Source of the DNA: an uncultured Collinsella sp.
GTDB lineage: Bacteria > Actinomycetota > Coriobacteriia > Coriobacteriales > Coriobacteriaceae
Direction: 5' to 3'
Length of the DNA stretch: 64,000 bases
NCBI GenBank assembly: GCA_900757465.1
Contig: CAAENY010000146.1
Span: forward strand, 1 to 64,000
Shown: piece after piece, positions 50,308 to 59,577 of the stretch
Layout of the letters: every line of letters begins with the position of its first letter
How positions within the stretch are numbered: position 1 is the first letter of the stretch
The notes under the pieces: model-generated
The model's database searches: none
The model's input: the letters and a program-made list of their open reading frames with translations, nothing else
Told to the model about the DNA's origin: nothing
Made by a program: the position numbers and the translations under genes

Positions 50308-51021
50308 CTAGCCTTGGATGACCAGGCGATAGCCGATACCCACGTGCGTTTGGATATAGCGCGGATGCGCGGGGTCGGACTCGATCTTCTTGCGCAGCGT
50401 GCCCATAAAGACACGCAGGCTCGCCAGGTCGCTCTTAGTTGCCGTGCCCCAAATCTCGTGCAGGATAAACTGGTGCGTCAGCACCTTGTCGGCGTTGTGC
50501 GCCAGCAGGCACAAGAGCTTGTACTCGATCGGCGTCAGGTGCAGTTCCTCGCCATCCATCGTGGCGATGCCGGCGTCAAAGTCGATATGCAGCTCACCGG
50601 TATCGAATGAGCCCTCAGGGGCAACGCCGCCCGTTTGCGCATACGAAAGGCGCCTGAGCGTCGTGCGAATGCGCGCGAGCAGCTCCTCGACCGAAAACGG
50701 CTTGGTCAGGTAGTCGTCGGCGCCAGCATCGAGCGCGCGGATCTTGTCCGCATCCTCGCTGCGCGCCGAGACCACAATGATCGGCATGCCCGACCATGTG
50801 CGCACCGACTCCACCACCTTGACGCCGTCCATATCGGGCAGGCCCAAATCGAGAAGCACGATGCTCGGCGTCTGCGATGAGGCGGCGGCGATGGCGGCGT
50901 GGGCGGTCTCCACGGCCATATGACGCAAGCCGTGCGCCTCGAGCGCGGCAACGATTAAGTTGCGAACGGCGGGGTCGTCCTCAACGACCAAGATGAGCGG
51001 TTTTACGGCAGAGTTCGGCAC
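50308..51021 (-). CDS. KdpE-like response regulator
   Basis: An OmpR/PhoB-class regulator of 237 residues. The receiver has Asp15/16, phospho-acceptor Asp58 (LLDLGLPD) and Lys107 (TKPFS). The C-terminal winged helix ends GTLRKKIESDP...THVGIGYRL, typical of KdpE. The GTG start at 51021 has AAGGAG overlapping the kinase stop, so it is translated with the kinase. The pair lies beside kup rather than kdpFABC, so its target is probably kup or another potassium system. Confidence 0.9.
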   Translation of the reverse strand: MPNSAVKPLILVVEDDPAVRNLIVAALEAHGLRHMAVETAHAAIAAASSQTPSIVLLDLGLPDMDGVKVVESVRTWSGMPIIVVSARSEDADKIRALDAGADDYLTKPFSVEELLARIRTTLRRLSYAQTGGVAPEGSFDTGELHIDFDAGIATMDGEELHLTPIEYKLLCLLAHNADKVLTHQFILHEIWGTATKSDLASLRVFMGTLRKKIESDPAHPRYIQTHVGIGYRLVIQG

Positions 51022-51025
51022 AGCG

Positions 51026-52651
51026 TTACTCCTTATCAAACGAAACGTCGGCGACGGGAAGCTCAATCGTAAAGACCGAGCCGTGCGGGTCCGCCGCGGC
51101 AACCTCTATGCTACCGCCATGCGCTAACGCAATGGAACGGCAGAGCGAAAGTCCCAGGCCCACGCTGCGGTGGCTGTCGGCAAGACCGTGGTTGGCGGTG
51201 TAGAACGACTCAAAGATGCGTTCGCGGTCCTCGGGCGCAATGCCCGGCCCGTCATCGGCCACCGAGCACGCCACGTGCCCATCGTCGACGCCAATCGAAA
51301 TCACGATATGCGAGCCTGCGGGCGTATAGGTGATGGCATTGTTCACCAGGTTCACCACGAGCTGTACCATCAGGCGCGCGTCGACGTTAACGAGCGCCGG
51401 CTCATCGCACGCCACCACCTTAAGGTCGTGCTCACGCACGGCCGGATTTACGTGGCGCAGTGCCTCCTCGACGATATCATCCATGAGCTCGAGCGTAGTC
51501 GACAGATGCATGCCGCCGCCCTCGAGCTTTGTGATGGCGAGCAGGTTCTCGACGGTGGCGTTGAGCCACAGCGCATCCGAGCGAATGGATAGAAGCAGGC
51601 CGCGGCGCGTCTGGGCATCGAGCACCGCGGTGCCGGTCGAGCCCTGATCGAGCAGCACGTCGGCATTGCCCGAAATACTGGTGAGCGGCGTACGCAGATC
51701 GTGTGAGATGGAGCGCAGCAGGTTGGCGCGCAGCTGCTCGTTTTTGGCGAGCACCGCCGCCTCCTCGCGGGCCTCCATGGCGCGGGCGCGATCGAGTGCC
51801 AGCTCGCCTTCGCTCACGATGGCATCGGCAAGTGTCCGCTCCTCATGCGTCAGCACGTCGGGCTCGGCAACGATAGCCAGCACGCCCACCACCGAGGCGG
51901 GGTCGCCCGAGCGCACGAAGCCGTCGCCCGTGCGAACCGTCAGGTAGATGCCATAAAACGCCGAGCCGCCATAGGTGGCATCGAGCGGCGTACCCACATA
52001 GGCGGACGCCGAGAGCCGCGGCGGCATCTGCGGCGCCAGCTCGTGCACCGGCGCGGCATCGCCCACGGCCGTGTATGTCGCACGCGGCAGCAGGTCATCG
52101 CCCTCGGCGTCGGCGCCGTACCACACGACCGGACAGCCCGAAAGACGCGCCAGCTGCGTGGCCATAGCGTGAACGATCTGCTGCTGATCGGCGCAGCGCT
52201 GCAACATGCGGTTGGTCTCGAGCACCATATGCGTGCGGCGGTCGCTGGCGGCAGCCTGTGCCAAGGCGCGACGCAGGGCCAACGCAATCGAGCTCGACAC
52301 AAGCGAGACCACGAACATGATGAAGAACATGCCGGGATAGACGCGGTCGATAAGCGACAGCGAGTAGCGCGGGTCGATAAACAAGAAGTTGTAGAGCGCC
52401 ACGGCGGCAGCCGAGCTCAGCAAGCAATACAGGCGACTCCAAGTAAAGAATGCGCACAGCTGAACGGCGAACACATAGACGATCATGATGCTCGGCGCGA
52501 GACCCGGATGGTCGAGTAGCGCGCCCACAATCGTCGCCGCGACCAGCAGCCCCACCGATACGCAGGCGTCATACAGAGGGCTGCGACGCGTCAGCGTTGT
52601 GCGCCGCCACCAAAAGCTATCGGCAATATCGCCGTCCGCACGGACGTCCAT
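51026..52651 (-). CDS. KdpD-like sensor histidine kinase without Kdp sensor domain
   Basis: 541 residues. Four membrane helices at about 28-128 form a DUF4118 region (LYNFLFIDPRYSL is diagnostic), then a GAF-like region (140-290), the HisKA site SISHDLRTP with His317, and an ATPase domain with NLVNNAITYTP and DDGPGIAPEDRERIF. The usual KdpD N-terminal ~350-residue KdpD and USP domains are absent. It overlaps functionally with the regulator downstream (4-nt gap to its GTG). Probable input is potassium, turgor or envelope state, inferred from KdpD and from the adjacent kup. Confidence 0.9.
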   Translation of the reverse strand: MDVRADGDIADSFWWRRTTLTRRSPLYDACVSVGLLVAATIVGALLDHPGLAPSIMIVYVFAVQLCAFFTWSRLYCLLSSAAAVALYNFLFIDPRYSLSLIDRVYPGMFFIMFVVSLVSSSIALALRRALAQAAASDRRTHMVLETNRMLQRCADQQQIVHAMATQLARLSGCPVVWYGADAEGDDLLPRATYTAVGDAAPVHELAPQMPPRLSASAYVGTPLDATYGGSAFYGIYLTVRTGDGFVRSGDPASVVGVLAIVAEPDVLTHEERTLADAIVSEGELALDRARAMEAREEAAVLAKNEQLRANLLRSISHDLRTPLTSISGNADVLLDQGSTGTAVLDAQTRRGLLLSIRSDALWLNATVENLLAITKLEGGGMHLSTTLELMDDIVEEALRHVNPAVREHDLKVVACDEPALVNVDARLMVQLVVNLVNNAITYTPAGSHIVISIGVDDGHVACSVADDGPGIAPEDRERIFESFYTANHGLADSHRSVGLGLSLCRSIALAHGGSIEVAAADPHGSVFTIELPVADVSFDKE

Positions 52652-52680
52652 CAGCGCCCCGCCCCTTTCTCAAAAAACAA

Positions 52681-52733
52681 AAACCACCACAAAGGGACAG
52701 GCACCTTTGTGGTGGTTTCCCTTGTGGTGGTTT
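52681..52733. repeat. REP-like palindrome, CCACCACAAAGG variant
   Basis: A 15-bp stem (AAACCACCACAAAGG) around GACAGGCA is followed by a partial extra arm, CTTGTGGTGGTTT. The GGGACAG centre links it to the TGTGAC family. Confidence 0.7.
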
Positions 52734-52763
52734 CAAGTGTATAGCCTTTGCAACCTGCGGTCG

Positions 52764-52958
52764 TTAGACAAACAGCACGTGCGCGAGCAGTGCGCACACG
52801 CACACCGCTCCAAATACCAGTGCCACGATCGAGATCACGCGGTCGGCCATGTCCATGTTGGCGCGATTCGTAAAGAACCGATCTTCGGCGGCGTCGACAC
52901 GCGCCTCACGCACCATTTCGACTACTGCCTCGCGGCCATCGAGCGTCTTCGTATCCAT
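52764..52958 (-). CDS. Small membrane protein in kup-kdpDE-like row
   Basis: 64 residues. A charged N-terminal half (DGREAVVEMVREARVDAAED) is followed by one membrane helix at the C-terminus (VISIVALVFGAVCVCALLAH). GGGGAGG precedes the ATG at 52958; an earlier ATG at 52988 is less well placed. It sits between kup and the sensor kinase on the same strand. It could modulate either protein, as small subunits do in Kdp and other transporters, but it is not recognisably KdpF. Confidence 0.65.
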   Translation of the reverse strand: MDTKTLDGREAVVEMVREARVDAAEDRFFTNRANMDMADRVISIVALVFGAVCVCALLAHVLFV

Positions 52959-53019
52959 GTTTGCCTCCCCGACCTCAATCTTGTCCATCGAAAACCAACT
53001 CCATGCAGCCTGTCGGCGT

Positions 53020-55047
53020 CTACGGTCGCTCGTTGGGAGCCAGGCGCTGCATCTTATTCACGGCCTTGAACTTGGTGAACAGCGGCACGTACTCAAAGCT
53101 CACGTTGGAGTTCTCCAGGCCGTACCAACGTGCAGGCGTGCCGGCAGCACGGCGGATGATGTACTTGAGCGTGATGGCCGTACGCTCGCTCGGTTCCACG
53201 TCGCTCTCGGGCGCCAGAAGCTTACGGATCAGGACGAACTTGAACGTGCCGATGTTACCCGGATCCTTGTAGACCGAGTAGTCATGCGTCTGCGGCGGCA
53301 GCTCGCCGGTGGCAGCCAGGTCCTGAACAACCTGACGCAGGTAGGCATTGACGCGCTGGTTGATCTTGTAGCCCAGGTACAGATGCACGCGGAACACGTA
53401 GTCGGTGCCAAACGTCTCGACAGAATAGGCAAAGGTGTGCGGTTCGTCCATGGTCTCGACATTCACAAACCACCAGGCGTGGGCACGCTTGGGATGCTTG
53501 TCCAAGATCGAATAGACGATATCGCGGTCGATGTAGTCGGTATGGGTGTCCTTGGTCAGGTACACGACGTTGTCGCTCATGCGCTCGTAACGGTCGTCGT
53601 CGCGCAGGCGCTTGAGCTGCGGCAGGTAGCTACGCAGCGGCAGCAGCGTAAACTGGCGCTGCTCGACCGCCGTGCCGTTGTACCAGCACACCATAATGCC
53701 CATGATGAGTGCAGCCATGAGGATGGTGAAGTAGCCGCCGTGGAAGAACTTGGTAAGCGAGCTCACGAAGAAGAAGCCTTCGAGCAAAAGGAAGAAGGCC
53801 GCGAAGATCCACGGCGCGACCTTGAGATTGCGCTCCACGTGCAGATAGAAGAAGAGCAGCATTGTCGTGCACATCATGGTCAGGGTAATGGCAAGGCCGT
53901 AGGCGGCTTCCATATGCGCCGAGTTCTGGAACAGCAGCACCACGATGACGCAGCCGACAAGCATGACGTTGTTGACCATGGGGATGTAGAGCTGGCCCTT
54001 GGTCTCGGCAGGGTAGAAGACCTGCATGTGCGGCATAAGGTCCAGGCGGCTGGCCTCGGACACCAGCGAGAATGCGCCGGTGATGAGCGCCTGCGAGGCA
54101 ATGATAGCCGCGACAGTGGAAAGGCCGACGGCAAACGGGCGCAGGCCCGGGGCGAGCATCTGGTAGAACGGATTGAGGTCGGCAATGCCCATGAGCTCGG
54201 GGTTGGCAGCGTTGTTCATAAGCCAAGCACCCTGGCCCATATAGGAAAGCAGCAGGCAGCACTTAACGAACGGCCAGGTGGCGTAGATGTTGCCGCGGCC
54301 GACGTGGCCCATGTCGGAGTAGAGCGCCTCGGCACCGGTAGTGGCGAGGAAGCAGCTGCCCAGAATCATGATGCCCGCGTGGTTGTTGGGGCTTAGCAAA
54401 AAGGCGATGCCGCGCACCGGGTTGAGGCACAGCAGCACGGCGGGGTGCTGGAAGACAAAGAACAGACCCGTGCCGCCCAGGAACAGAAACCACAGCGTCA
54501 TGATGGGGCCAAAAGCGTGACCGATCTTGGCCGTACCGATGCGCTGTACCAAGAAGAGCGCGATGATGATGGCGAGCGTAATGGCGACGACGCGGCCCTG
54601 GTCATCGCCCAGCACGGCATGGACCGCCGGGATGGTGCGCAGGCCCTCGATGGCCGTGGTAACGGTAACGGCCGGCGTCAGGATGCCGTCGGCGAGCAGC
54701 GCGGCGCCACCCAGCATGGCGGGGATGATAAGCCACTTGCCGCAGCGCTTGACCAGGCTGTACAGGGCAAAGATGCCGCCCTCACCATGGTTATCGGCGC
54801 GCAGCGAGATGAGCACATACTTGATGGTGGTCAGCAGCGTGACCGTCCACACGACAAGGGAGAGCGCGCCAAGCACGAACTCCTCCGTCACACTTCCGAT
54901 GCCGCCGTTGCCGGCAACGAGCGCCTTGGTTACATACATAGGGCTGGTGCCGATATCGCCGTACACCACGCCCAGCGTGACGAGCATCGCCGAGATGCTC
55001 ACAGGAATCGCAGCGTGCGAGGCTGCCTCCTTGGCCTTTTGTTCCAT
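53020..55047 (-). CDS. kup: KUP family potassium uptake protein
   Basis: Potassium:proton symporter of 675 residues with about 12 membrane helices and a C-terminal cytoplasmic domain. YGDIGTSPMYV at the N-terminus, DNHGEGGIFALYSLV and DGILTPAVTVTTAIEGL are diagnostic. The start at 55047 follows GGGAGG. It heads a minus-strand row with a small membrane protein and a KdpD/E-like two-component system, which suggests that kup is regulated by potassium or turgor signalling. Identification is secure. Confidence 0.96.
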   Translation of the reverse strand: MEQKAKEAASHAAIPVSISAMLVTLGVVYGDIGTSPMYVTKALVAGNGGIGSVTEEFVLGALSLVVWTVTLLTTIKYVLISLRADNHGEGGIFALYSLVKRCGKWLIIPAMLGGAALLADGILTPAVTVTTAIEGLRTIPAVHAVLGDDQGRVVAITLAIIIALFLVQRIGTAKIGHAFGPIMTLWFLFLGGTGLFFVFQHPAVLLCLNPVRGIAFLLSPNNHAGIMILGSCFLATTGAEALYSDMGHVGRGNIYATWPFVKCCLLLSYMGQGAWLMNNAANPELMGIADLNPFYQMLAPGLRPFAVGLSTVAAIIASQALITGAFSLVSEASRLDLMPHMQVFYPAETKGQLYIPMVNNVMLVGCVIVVLLFQNSAHMEAAYGLAITLTMMCTTMLLFFYLHVERNLKVAPWIFAAFFLLLEGFFFVSSLTKFFHGGYFTILMAALIMGIMVCWYNGTAVEQRQFTLLPLRSYLPQLKRLRDDDRYERMSDNVVYLTKDTHTDYIDRDIVYSILDKHPKRAHAWWFVNVETMDEPHTFAYSVETFGTDYVFRVHLYLGYKINQRVNAYLRQVVQDLAATGELPPQTHDYSVYKDPGNIGTFKFVLIRKLLAPESDVEPSERTAITLKYIIRRAAGTPARWYGLENSNVSFEYVPLFTKFKAVNKMQRLAPNERP

Positions 55048-55082
55048 AAGCCGGTTTCCTCCCAACTTTAATGTTCGAAGGG

Positions 55083-55088
55083 ATTATA
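55083..55088 (-). promoter_or_regulatory. TATAAT box before kup
   Basis: On the minus strand TATAAT lies about 36 bp upstream of the kup start. The -35 region is weak (ATTAAA-like). Confidence 0.4.
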
Positions 55089-55170
55089 GGTAATCGGCCC
55101 ATGTTTTAATGCACTGTTTTCCCAGCTAGATAAAGATTTATACAGTCTTTAGACTACCGCGGCGATATGG

Positions 55171-55203
55171 AATGTGACAAAGGGACTGTCCCCTTGTCAC
55201 ATT
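55171..55203. repeat. REP-like palindrome, TGTGAC family
   Basis: A 33-nt palindrome with one mismatch, directly beyond the end of the nitroreductase gene and upstream of kup. Confidence 0.8.
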
Positions 55204-55205
55204 CG

Positions 55206-56054
55206 TCATTTTCCGAGCCAGTTTTTGAACCACCACTCCATGGAGCGGCTCATCTCGGCCATAAAGGGGCTCGTGTGCTTGCGAGTGTAGATGTCCACGA
55301 CGCGCTCCCCCACCTCGCAGGCATGCGGACGGAACATCGCGTCCATCTCGGCCACCTGCGCGTCCATAGTCGCAGCACCGGCGCGGCAGTAGCGCTCCTC
55401 GTGCACCAGGTTCACCACGGGGTGCGCGATTGCCGGGCGCTCCTTACGGGGCGTGCCGATGATGAGCATCGACAGCGGCATGGTATAGGGCGGCAGATCG
55501 AGCAGCGCGGCAACTTCCTCAGCGTTCTCGACGATGTCGCCGATATAGCAGCTCCCCAGGCCCAGGGCCTCGGCGGCAACCACGGCGTTTTGCGCGGCGA
55601 TCACGGCATCCTGAGCCGCGATGGCAAAGTCGCCCAGACCCGGCGCGCGGCGGGGCGCCTTGCCCGTACGCTCGACAAACTCGGGCTCAAAGCAGCCCAC
55701 GTGCTTAAACAGATCGATCCACTTGGCATAGTCGACCACAAATATAAGTGCCCAGGGCGCCTTGGCGATCATGGGCTGGTGGTCGCACAGGTCAGCCAGA
55801 CGGTCCAGCGTAGCCTGCTCGCGAATGCTCACGATGGAATACATCATCATGGCGCCCGCCGACGGCGCGCGACTCGCCGCATGCAAAATCGCCGCACGCT
55901 GCTCGTCGGTCACCGCTACGGGACGGTCGTTGTCATCGCGCGCAAAAGCGCGCGTGGAGGAACGGTGCTCCAACGTGTCCAGCACCGCATTGCCCGTGGT
56001 CTCGACCGGATAGCCGCACGTATCCGCAGCCTTGGTGCAAACCTGCTCACTCAT
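55206..56054 (-). CDS. Nitroreductase family protein
   Basis: An FMN-dependent oxidoreductase of 282 residues. The FMN-binding HRSSTRAF lies near residue 30, followed by APSAGAMMMY and the core ALGLGSCYIGDIVEN. The C-terminal ~60 residues (TMDAQVAEMDAMF...EWWFKNWLG) extend beyond the common ~200-residue fold. The substrate is unknown; members reduce quinones, nitro compounds or flavins. It is a single gene divergent from the LTA-synthase-like gene. Confidence 0.88.
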   Translation of the reverse strand: MSEQVCTKAADTCGYPVETTGNAVLDTLEHRSSTRAFARDDNDRPVAVTDEQRAAILHAASRAPSAGAMMMYSIVSIREQATLDRLADLCDHQPMIAKAPWALIFVVDYAKWIDLFKHVGCFEPEFVERTGKAPRRAPGLGDFAIAAQDAVIAAQNAVVAAEALGLGSCYIGDIVENAEEVAALLDLPPYTMPLSMLIIGTPRKERPAIAHPVVNLVHEERYCRAGAATMDAQVAEMDAMFRPHACEVGERVVDIYTRKHTSPFMAEMSRSMEWWFKNWLGK

Positions 56055-56267
56055 CGCCTCATCCTCGCTAATTCTTTAAGAAGCCTTTACGTTTCCGTGT
56101 AATTCCCGTCCATTATCGCGCACGTCGCCACTACATTGCGCCACACTGTCACACCCGCGCGTTATTATGGCTGGTTGTTGTGCGCAGCCCTCAAATGCAG
56201 CGCATATTTAGGTAACAATCGGGTAAACCCCCGCTTTCGTAGGTTTTAGTTTGTGAGGAGTCTCAGC

Positions 56268-58568
56268 ATGTTCGCTGCCGCCATCTCGCTCGTCGGTCTT
56301 GCGGCGACCGTCTACCTTGTCTTGCGCGAGGCCAAGGCCATTCGCGCACAGTCGGGCACCGTCACCAAGGGCGCCTTCGCCTGGAGCGTCGCCTTCGGCC
56401 TGTTCCAGCTCTTTTTGACTATTTGGGGCGCCATTGGCCTCGTCGCCCAAAACGAGCCGCTCGCCTTTGTGATGCTCATCCTGACCAACGCCATCCTCAC
56501 CGGATGCGCCTGGGCCAGCATCGCCCGCGATCGCATCGCCCCGCGCGTCTTTGCGTTCGCCAAGCCCGACGCCCCCGCCCCCACCGGCAAGCTCGCCCGC
56601 CTGCGCGGCGCCTTTGTGGGCAAACCACTCGTCGCCGCCGTCCTGTGCCTGCTGCTCGCCGGCGTCTTTGCGCTGCTGGGCATGGAGGTCTCGTCCAACC
56701 ACGACTTTACCTGGGTCTACCCCCTGTGCATCCTGCTCGAGTGGGCCATCATCACCGTGCTCATGATCGGCTTGTTCTTCCTGTTCCAGCGCCACGGCGC
56801 AGCTCCCGCGGTCCTGGCCTTTGCCCTCTTTGTCCTGGGCATTGCCGAGTTCTTCGTCATCACGTTTAAATCCATGCCCATCCAGCCGGGCGACCTTTCG
56901 GCCATCTCCACCGCCGCCGCGGTCGCCGGCACCGGCTACACCTTCTCCATCTCGCTGTTCTGTGTGCTGTCCATGGGCTTTACCGCCATCGCCATGCTGC
57001 TGTGCGAGTACGCCGGCCTGGTGGCACCGCACCGTCAGAAGGGTGCCGCCAACGCCAAGCGCATGCTGCTCACCAACCTGCTCGTGGCAGTGCTGTGCCT
57101 GGGCGGCGTGACCGCGCATGTCACGCTCATCGACTACTACAACACCCTCGGCATCACCGTCTACACCTGGCGCCCGCTCGAGAGCTACTGGCGCGAGGGC
57201 TACCTGCCCGCCTTTATTAGTGCAGCACAGTCCATCAAGCCGCCCAAACCCGCCGACTACTCCGTCGACGATGCCAAGGCCACGCTCAAAAAGTACGCCA
57301 AGGCCTACGACAAGTCCGACGCGGCCAAGAGCGACGAGCGCGCCGCCGCAAAGGAGCAGTTCGACAGCGAGAAGCCCACGGTCATCGCCATCATGAACGA
57401 GACCTTCTCAGACCTTTCGATCTACCAGAACATGCGCGCCGGCTACGAGGGCCCGCAGTACTTTAAGAACCTGTCCAACTGCCTCAGCCGCGGCAAGCTC
57501 TATGTGAGCGCCTACGGCGGCGGTACCGCCAATACCGAGTTTGAGTTTATGACCGGCAACTCCATGGCCAACCTGGGCTCGGGCGTGTACCCCTACACCA
57601 TCTACAACATGGAGACGACCGGGAACCTGGCAGAACAGTTCAAATCGCTCGGCTATTCCACCACGGCCATGCACCCCAACCACGCGACCAACTGGAACCG
57701 CGAGAACGTCTACAAGGACTTTGGCTTTGACCAGTTCCTGTCTATCAATGACTTCCAGGGAGCCGACACCCTGCGCGGCATGGTGACCGACCAGGCTACC
57801 TACGACAAGATTCTTGAGCTGCTCGACCAGAACGCCGATCCGCAGTTTATCTTCGACGTGACCATGCAGAACCACTCGGGCTACGATACGGGCCTGCTGC
57901 CGGTCGACAAGCAGATGCACCTGAATATCGACACGACCGATTTGGACGCCAAGACCGTCGAGGACGGCACGCTCTCCGATGTCGACGAGTATGTCTCGTG
58001 CATCGAGCAGTCCGACCAGGCGCTGCGCTACTTCCTCAACGCCCTGAGCAAGCTCGACCGTAAGGTAGTCGTGGTGTTCTGGGGCGACCACCAGCCGTTC
58101 TTCCCGTCCAAGTTCAACGACAAGTGGTTTACCGGCGAGGACGATGCCACACACCAGGAACGTCTGTGGCAGACCGACTACATCATCTGGGCCAACTACG
58201 ACGTTGCCGGCTGCGACCAGACGAGTGAGCTCGACGACCTGTCCACCAACTATCTGTCCACCCAGCTGATGCAGCTGATCGGCGCACCGCTGACCGACTA
58301 CCAGAAGGCGCACATGACGCTGCGCGAGTCGCTGCCCGCTATCAACTCCGTGGGCTACGAGGACGCCAGCCTGCGCTGGGCGCTCTCCTCCAACGTCACC
58401 GGTGACGACGCCGCTGCCGCAGCCGCCACCAAGGCGCGCGAGGATTACGCCAAGATGCAGTATTACGAGATGTTCCGCGACGGCAAGAACGTCTACACCG
58501 AGCACTTCCAGACCGAGGCCAACGAGACCGACCCCAACCTGGCGCCGGGCACGACCAAGATCAAATAG
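56268..58568 (+). CDS. LTA synthase family sulfatase-fold protein
   Basis: 766 residues. An N-terminal membrane part with about seven helices (residues 1-300) is followed by an extracellular sulfatase-fold domain: NETFSDLS near 378, GGGTANTEFEF with likely catalytic Thr420, and FWGDHQPF near 605. Such enzymes transfer glycerol phosphate from phosphatidylglycerol to polymers or glycans. GAGGAG lies 8 nt upstream of the ATG. It stands alone. Whether it builds a lipoteichoic-acid-like polymer or decorates another glycan cannot be decided. Confidence 0.9.
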   Translation: MFAAAISLVGLAATVYLVLREAKAIRAQSGTVTKGAFAWSVAFGLFQLFLTIWGAIGLVAQNEPLAFVMLILTNAILTGCAWASIARDRIAPRVFAFAKPDAPAPTGKLARLRGAFVGKPLVAAVLCLLLAGVFALLGMEVSSNHDFTWVYPLCILLEWAIITVLMIGLFFLFQRHGAAPAVLAFALFVLGIAEFFVITFKSMPIQPGDLSAISTAAAVAGTGYTFSISLFCVLSMGFTAIAMLLCEYAGLVAPHRQKGAANAKRMLLTNLLVAVLCLGGVTAHVTLIDYYNTLGITVYTWRPLESYWREGYLPAFISAAQSIKPPKPADYSVDDAKATLKKYAKAYDKSDAAKSDERAAAKEQFDSEKPTVIAIMNETFSDLSIYQNMRAGYEGPQYFKNLSNCLSRGKLYVSAYGGGTANTEFEFMTGNSMANLGSGVYPYTIYNMETTGNLAEQFKSLGYSTTAMHPNHATNWNRENVYKDFGFDQFLSINDFQGADTLRGMVTDQATYDKILELLDQNADPQFIFDVTMQNHSGYDTGLLPVDKQMHLNIDTTDLDAKTVEDGTLSDVDEYVSCIEQSDQALRYFLNALSKLDRKVVVVFWGDHQPFFPSKFNDKWFTGEDDATHQERLWQTDYIIWANYDVAGCDQTSELDDLSTNYLSTQLMQLIGAPLTDYQKAHMTLRESLPAINSVGYEDASLRWALSSNVTGDDAAAAAATKAREDYAKMQYYEMFRDGKNVYTEHFQTEANETDPNLAPGTTKIK

Positions 58569-58595
58569 CGACTAGCTGCGAGTTCATAACTGAAA

Positions 58596-58831
58596 CGTCT
58601 GTCCGGGTGGAGGCATATAAGGTTCCCTGCTCGGACAGTCCTGCGCAAGACGGAGGCCACATTAAGTGGCCTCCTTTGCGTGCGGAACTCGCGATGAACC
58701 TTATATGCCTCCGCCCGGACAGACGCCTTGTTGTTGGAGCACGGCTTGTCATGGGGGCATCCGCTGAACATATATAAGACGAAGGCCACGTCATGTGGCC
58801 TTCGTCTTGCGCAGGACTGTAGAGCAGGGAA
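58596..58831. repeat. Nested inverted-repeat element with two hairpins
   Basis: A 30-bp stem (CGTCTGTCCGGGTGGAGGCA at its outer end) pairs 58596-58625 with 58696-58725 at 29 of 30 positions. Inside lies GGAGGCCAC-ATTAA-GTGGCCTCC followed by TTT (58652-58677). A second perfect 14-bp hairpin, AAGACGAAGGCCAC, lies at 58776-58808. The segment 58622-58660 recurs inverted at 58795-58831. These hairpins probably end the flanking convergent transcripts. No gene is seen in 58569-58876. Confidence 0.7.
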
Positions 58832-58876
58832 CTTCGTGCCAGCCGCCCGGGAGGGCGTTGCGTTTAGAAGATGGAC

Positions 58877-59575
58877 CTAGTACTTATCCCTCCGGGACAA
58901 AAGAAGCGCGGCTATAAATGCGATGATTGCAAGCGTCAGCAACACCAAAAGCAACGTGAGCGTGTTGTCGCCTGTTGCCACCAGACCAAGCAAGCCGGGC
59001 TTCTTTCTGCCAGCAGACTGCACGGGGATCTTCTCGCCATCGTCCTCGGCGGTGATTTCCCAGCGAATGGTCTTGTTTGCATCGGCAAGCTCGTTGCCCA
59101 CCGACGTCGGAACGCTTAGCTGCAGATTAAGCACCGTGCTGCCATCGCTCGTAAACGTGGCGATTTCCGTGGGATAGGCGAACACGCTGCCCGGTGTTCC
59201 TGTCTGGAGCCAACCTGCAGAGGCATCGCCCACAGTCGCCGTTAAGGTAGTGGGAGACAGCATATGTGCCGTCTCGTGATCGACAACAGCCCGCACAAAC
59301 ACACGTACCTGGGACTTTACACCCGTGGCACGAACCCCAATCTGTTGCTCGCGTACATCGCCGGGCATTAGATCTTTAAAGGCTGGAAACAGATCGGGCT
59401 CCCCCGAGGAGTCCGTCGCTCCCGATACCGTTAGCTGGCGTGCATTTCCGTCATAGGCAATCGTGGGAATGTCAGCAAACGCACGTGCAGGAACGGCGAG
59501 CGCGATAAGGCAGACGATTGCCGCCATCACGCAATGCAAGAAACACGCAACGTCTTTACGAATCGGAGAGGCCAT
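58877..59575 (-). CDS. Secreted wall-anchored protein with LVATG sorting-like signal
   Basis: 232 residues, family not recognised. A signal peptide (AAIVCLIALAVPARAFA) ends near residue 33, a beta-rich domain follows, and the C-terminus has LVATGDN (about 198-204), a membrane helix and SRRDKY. This is the layout of a sortase substrate, but with LVATG in place of LPxTG. The start at 59575 has GGAGG upstream and lies 2 nt after the preceding stop, so it is coupled to the upstream gene. It is the last gene of the surface-protein operon. Confidence 0.75.
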   Translation of the reverse strand: MASPIRKDVACFLHCVMAAIVCLIALAVPARAFADIPTIAYDGNARQLTVSGATDSSGEPDLFPAFKDLMPGDVREQQIGVRATGVKSQVRVFVRAVVDHETAHMLSPTTLTATVGDASAGWLQTGTPGSVFAYPTEIATFTSDGSTVLNLQLSVPTSVGNELADANKTIRWEITAEDDGEKIPVQSAGRKKPGLLGLVATGDNTLTLLLVLLTLAIIAFIAALLLSRRDKY

Positions 59576-59577
59576 AC

